Below the pieces are notes generated by a model. That model searched no databases. It had not been told where the DNA came from and was given only the letters and a program-made list of their open reading frames with translations. 64,000 bases of DNA, from NCBI GenBank assembly GCA_029945375.1, contig CM057057.1:1178001-1242000 (forward strand). Direction: 5' to 3'. Shown one piece after another: positions 60,752 through 64,000 of this stretch (within the stretch, counting starts at the first letter, position 1; each line of letters starts with the position of its first letter). Origin of the DNA: Agaricus subrufescens (taxonomy: Eukaryota; Basidiomycota; Agaricomycetes; Agaricales; Agaricaceae). A program made the translations under genes and the position numbers.

Positions 60752-60791
60752 TCCTCGTCCTCGCGCGGGCCCCTCGTATTTGCTGTAGCCC
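60752..60791 (-). repeat. Right terminal inverted repeat
   Basis: Reverse complement matches 48532-48571 (34 of 40 positions; 27 of 30 in the outer core). Confidence 0.9.
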
Positions 60792-60800
60792 TTCTGTACT
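60792..60800 (+). repeat. Target-site duplication, right copy (9 bp)
   Basis: TTCTGTACT, identical to 48523-48531 and directly adjoining the right inverted repeat. Confidence 0.92.
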
Positions 60801-61548
60801 GATACCGACACAGTTTTGCAGAAAGATTCCGGATATTAATAGAGAAATGTCATGAGCCTAAGGCGTGATTTCTTCATCTAAGCGAATTGCGACTACCTTG
60901 TGGTGTCTTGGCATGATATCTGTAGTGAGGCATGGAAATAAATTGCGCTCCGTGTGAGTAAAATTATAAAAGAACCTTATTATATCGTAAAGAGTGTCCA
61001 GGGAGTTTTTTAAACAGGGAGTTTATACTTGAGCTTGAGGCTTGAGGGCTTGAGCGTTCGAACCGCGACCAGGTTTTGAAGAGGATAGATAATGTTGAGA
61101 TAATCATCATTACCATATATGGTAACTCATCACAATTGTGCCACTCCAAAGGAATAAAAATATCTGCCAATTGTATACGTTTGCCCATGACACGACAAAA
61201 TATGGTTGCTCCTCCACTCCTTTCTTCTTGGAATGATGCCCAGATGTCCCTCCTACTGGCTTAAACTCGCACCAGCAGTATAACTCCTTGATCGGCTTCG
61301 GTTTCCGGCTAATTGATGAGGAAAATCAACCTCGTAATCCATTACGAGATGTCGTACTTGTTTTTCCTTGTTTCCTGCAAAAAAATGCAGTGGTACATAA
61401 GCTAGTTTCTTGGCTTCAACTCGGCTGCGCATTGGCATCCATATAAGTAGCAGCCTTTCTCGTCTCTCTTTTAATCTCTTTTCGTGCTGTTGCCCTTTCG
61501 TCCTCTCGTGGACTTCCCTCGCTCTTTCATCTATCAACTGGGCCTCCT
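60801..61548. other. Intergenic, repeat copy 3 and GH79 promoter
   Basis: Contains a diverged copy of the dispersed repeat at 61085-61190 and a TATA box (TATAAG at 61442-61447) about 100 bp before the GH79 start codon. Confidence 0.5.
61085..61190 (-). repeat. Dispersed repeat family, copy 3 (partial)
   Basis: ataatcatcattaccatatatggtaa and cactccaaaggaataaaaatatctgccaattg resemble 36756-36840 and 45325-45400. The minus-strand reading (LPYMVMMIIS) parallels PYIVMIMMQ of copy 1. Confidence 0.55.
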
Positions 61549-64000
61549 ATGCGCCTCTCCTCATATAGTCTCGCTCTTGGCCTCCTCAGCCTTACTCGGA
61601 TTGGTGTCGATGCATCTGTGACGGTTTACGGTCAGACTCCTCTTGGGAAGACGTGGTCGGCAACGGGAGCAGCTGCCACGCCAACAACCTTAGCCGCCTA
61701 CAATGATACCGAACTGGTCCCCCCACCTTTGCCTACGAATGTCGTCAGGGAGTTCAAGGTCGAATTACAGAAAGATGCGGCGAATGTACCAAATCTCTCT
61801 ATACCACACAAAATAGCCTCGTTCTTTGGGTTTTCTATCGAAATGTCGGTGATAAATCAAGTTCGTAAGTGTTATGTTCTCTGTTGAAACGTTTTCTGCT
61901 AGCGCTGATCGGAGATCATTTTTTTTGTAATTCTAGTTGGGAAGAACTCGTGAGCGCTACTTCAAATTGACTATCGTGTAACGGAATAATGGTGTTTGAA
62001 AGGTCGCATCTTCAAGTACCTTTCCTCAATCTTATAGCCAATCTTGAAGAGCGAGCTGGCCATGTCCTTATCCGTTTGGGTGGCAACACTCAAGAGTACG
62101 CTGTTATGGTGGACGAACTCGACGAGGGTAAAGCCATCGCCAAGCAGAAAGCAAGTCTCACGCAAACCGTACGTGACATGCTTCTTTCCTTCTTCCTGTC
62201 TTCTTTGCTGTATTTTCTCTATGCCTTCCTAGATGGCTGATGTTCTATTGTTTATAGACGCTGACACCTGCAGTGTTGTATACCGCTGATATGCTTTACT
62301 TGGCGGCGAACATCTCGCAACTGGTCAACATCAACTGGTTCCTTGGTGAGACTCCTTGGCCCTTGGCTGGCTGTTTTGCCAACAAATACCGAGCATGAAA
62401 CTAATGATTGATTAGGTATCCCTTTTAACGACACAAATTGGCGCTTGGCGATCGCTGAATATGGCCAAGCTATACTTGGCGATAAGCTTATTGGCCTCCA
62501 AGTCGGAAACGAGCCTGATTTGTACTCAAGGTTCTGCCATGCTTTTTTCTTGGCTATGCTGCGGTTTTATTAATGCTTGGTTGATCTAGGCATGGTCACC
62601 GTCCGGAAAATTATTCGCCTCAAGATTACAATAGGGAATTCGGAGAACTCATTGGGGCTCTGCAATCGAATGGGAATATTCCTCGTACTACGGATATACT
62701 TTTAGGGCCTAGTCTTTCTGGCGCATGGGCTCCCGAAATGATGTGGGATACTGGATTTATTGAGAGCTATAAGGATAATCTCTGCATGTTGACAGTCGAA
62801 CAGTACGTCGACTGGTGCTTTCATCTAAAGAGTGGCTCTCATTGATGATAACTTTAGTTATCCCAATAACAATTGCAATGCTCAATTTGGTACCGGGACA
62901 TTCCAAGATCCTCAAGAAAACTTTCCGTCTTATCTTACTCATAATGCTGGTGTTCAACTCGTCAATCCTTATCTCAATTCGACGGCCCTCGCACAGCAGT
63001 ATGGAATACCTTTTACGATGTTTGAAACCAATAGCGCTTCGTGTGGTGGTTTCCCTGGTATTTCTGATAGCTACGGTGCTGCGCTTTGGGCTTTGGATTA
63101 TGGATTCCAAATGGCGTATTCTAACTTCTCCAACGCGCTGCTGCATATTGGTGGACAGAATGTCTATTATAACCCCTTCACTGGTAAGCCGTCATGTTTC
63201 ACTGATTAAGATGGTGACTAACGTAGCTTGTTTGTCGTAGCACCTCCTACTAATGAAACGAGATGGCACCAATGGACAGTTGGCGCCATTTATTACTCTG
63301 TTCTCGTCCTCGCCGAAGCTACGGGAAAAACCAATACGTCACAAATCGTCGACCTCACCGGGTCTATTGGTAACGAGTTTACTCCCGCGTATGCCGTTTA
63401 TGAAAATAGTCAGCTGAGCAAAGTCGCGTTGTTCAATTATAATGATGATCTGGCTGGGACGAGGGGTCCGAGCGATTTGAAGGTTACGTTGAATGTGCCC
63501 GGTGCTCCGGGAAGTGTCAAGGTCAAGTATCTCGATGCCAAGTCCGTTTCGAGCAAGTTCAATATCACTTGGGCAGGGCAGGTGAGTTTGTATCTGGGTT
63601 TTCCTGTATAGGGGTATATTGAGTTCGATCTGAATGTTTTGTTGTAGACTTTTGGTAATCAATTCGAAGTTGATGGACGTTTGAAGGGAGATCTGAACGT
63701 CGTTGAGATTCCTTGTGATACAGCCAACAATGCATGTATCATTCCCGTCAAGGCGCCTGGCTTCGCGCTTGTATTCTTTAACAGCGATGATGAGGCCGCC
63801 AACTTGGGTCAAGCCACGAGCACATATGCAACGTCAGCGCATGATAGGATGAGAAATACGGCTACTGTTGATCCTGCAGTACTCGCGACTTCCAATGGTC
63901 AATCGGGAAGGGAAAGGCAGAGGTTGGGGAGTACTAGTAAAGGAGTGGTGAGGAACGGAGGAGGAAGAAGGATTAGTGGTGGCGTGTTGAGTTTGAGTGT
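61549..64000 (+). CDS. Glycoside hydrolase family 79 protein, secreted (3' end beyond window)
   Basis: A retaining glycosidase of the GH79 (beta-glucuronidase/heparanase-like) family, secreted and probably acting on glucuronic-acid-bearing glycans. It starts with a signal peptide, MRLSSYSLALGLLSLTRIGV. Introns are short; one internal exon is only 13 nt (TTGGGAAGAACTC near 61937), giving NQVLGKNSSHLQVPFLNL. The TIM-barrel part shows RLGGNTQEYAV, VGNEPDLYSRHGH (acid/base Glu) and FTMFETNSASCGG (nucleophile Glu). The C-terminal beta-sandwich follows (YAVYENSQLSKVALFNY, APGFALVFF). Several N-glycosylation sequons are present. The frame is still open at 64000, with a low-complexity Gly/Arg/Ser tail, so the stop and any anchor signal lie outside. 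Confidence 0.85.

Larger units (their letters stand above)
48532..60791. mobile_element. 12.26-kb terminal-inverted-repeat DNA transposon, MULE-like
   Basis: The ends are inverted repeats: 48532-48561 reads GGGCTACCAGAAATACGAGG then GGCCCGCGCG; the reverse complement of 60762-60791 is the same except for three adjacent bases (27 of 30 identical). The similarity extends to about 40 bp with 34 matches. A 9-bp duplication flanks both ends, the size class of Mutator-like elements. The transposase gene inside has a GCM/WRKY-type zinc finger, as many MULE transposases do. Contents: a small minus-strand gene, a giant transposase fusion, a large unknown gene and arrays of GTCCGCG repeats in both arms. 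Intact ends, perfect duplication and open frames indicate a recent insertion. Assignment to the MULE group rather than the KDZ group of large fungal elements is an inference from duplication size and zinc finger. Confidence 0.88.

Noticed and set aside
48532..60791. A TET/JBP dioxygenase cargo, as known for some giant fungal transposons
   Set aside because: No HxD...H dioxygenase signature was seen in any frame of the element.

Overview
This window is nuclear DNA of a filamentous basidiomycete, most likely an Agaricomycete. The reasons are dense, short GT-AG introns (mostly 45-70 nt), many micro-exons, and gene families typical of these fungi (DUF6534-like membrane proteins, F-box proteins, GH79 glycosidases, Say1/HSL-type hydrolases). 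Almost every gene is split, so the models below were built by joining exons by eye in phase. Statements about exon joints are inferences; sequence motifs are direct observations.

Layout. 0-7.1 kb: a 66-aa spliced small gene, then two minus-strand housekeeping genes, mitochondrial pyruvate dehydrogenase E1-alpha and an importin-13/Kap122-like karyopherin. 7.1-11.5 kb: a gene-poor gap. 11.5-13.7 kb: a single-pass membrane protein. 14.9-16.8 kb: an adenylate-forming ligase. 17.6-22.9 kb: a divergent pair, tyrosyl-DNA phosphodiesterase 1 with ubiquitin-interacting-like motifs and an acylaminoacyl-peptidase-like S9 enzyme, sharing a ~180-bp promoter. 23.5-30.8 kb: three tandem alpha/beta-hydrolase paralogues plus a decayed fourth copy. 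31.7-32.7 kb: an NmrA-like NAD(P)-binding protein. 33.8-47.9 kb: an accessory block made of two DUF6534-like membrane genes, two F-box genes and several decayed fragments of both. These surround a PD-(D/E)xK-nuclease-like gene that seems to carry a ULP1-like insert.

48.5-60.8 kb is the most striking part: a 12.26-kb DNA transposon. It has ~30-40 bp terminal inverted repeats and a perfect 9-bp target-site duplication, and both arms are filled with CpG-rich GTCCGCG repeats. It carries a giant gene that appears to join a GCM/WRKY-type zinc finger, a MULE-like transposase, a ubiquitin-protease-like domain and a PHD finger in one polypeptide. It also carries a large protein of unknown function and a small minus-strand gene. 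Intact ends, a matching duplication and open frames suggest a recent, possibly autonomous insertion. 61.5-64 kb: a secreted GH79 glycosidase that runs off the window.
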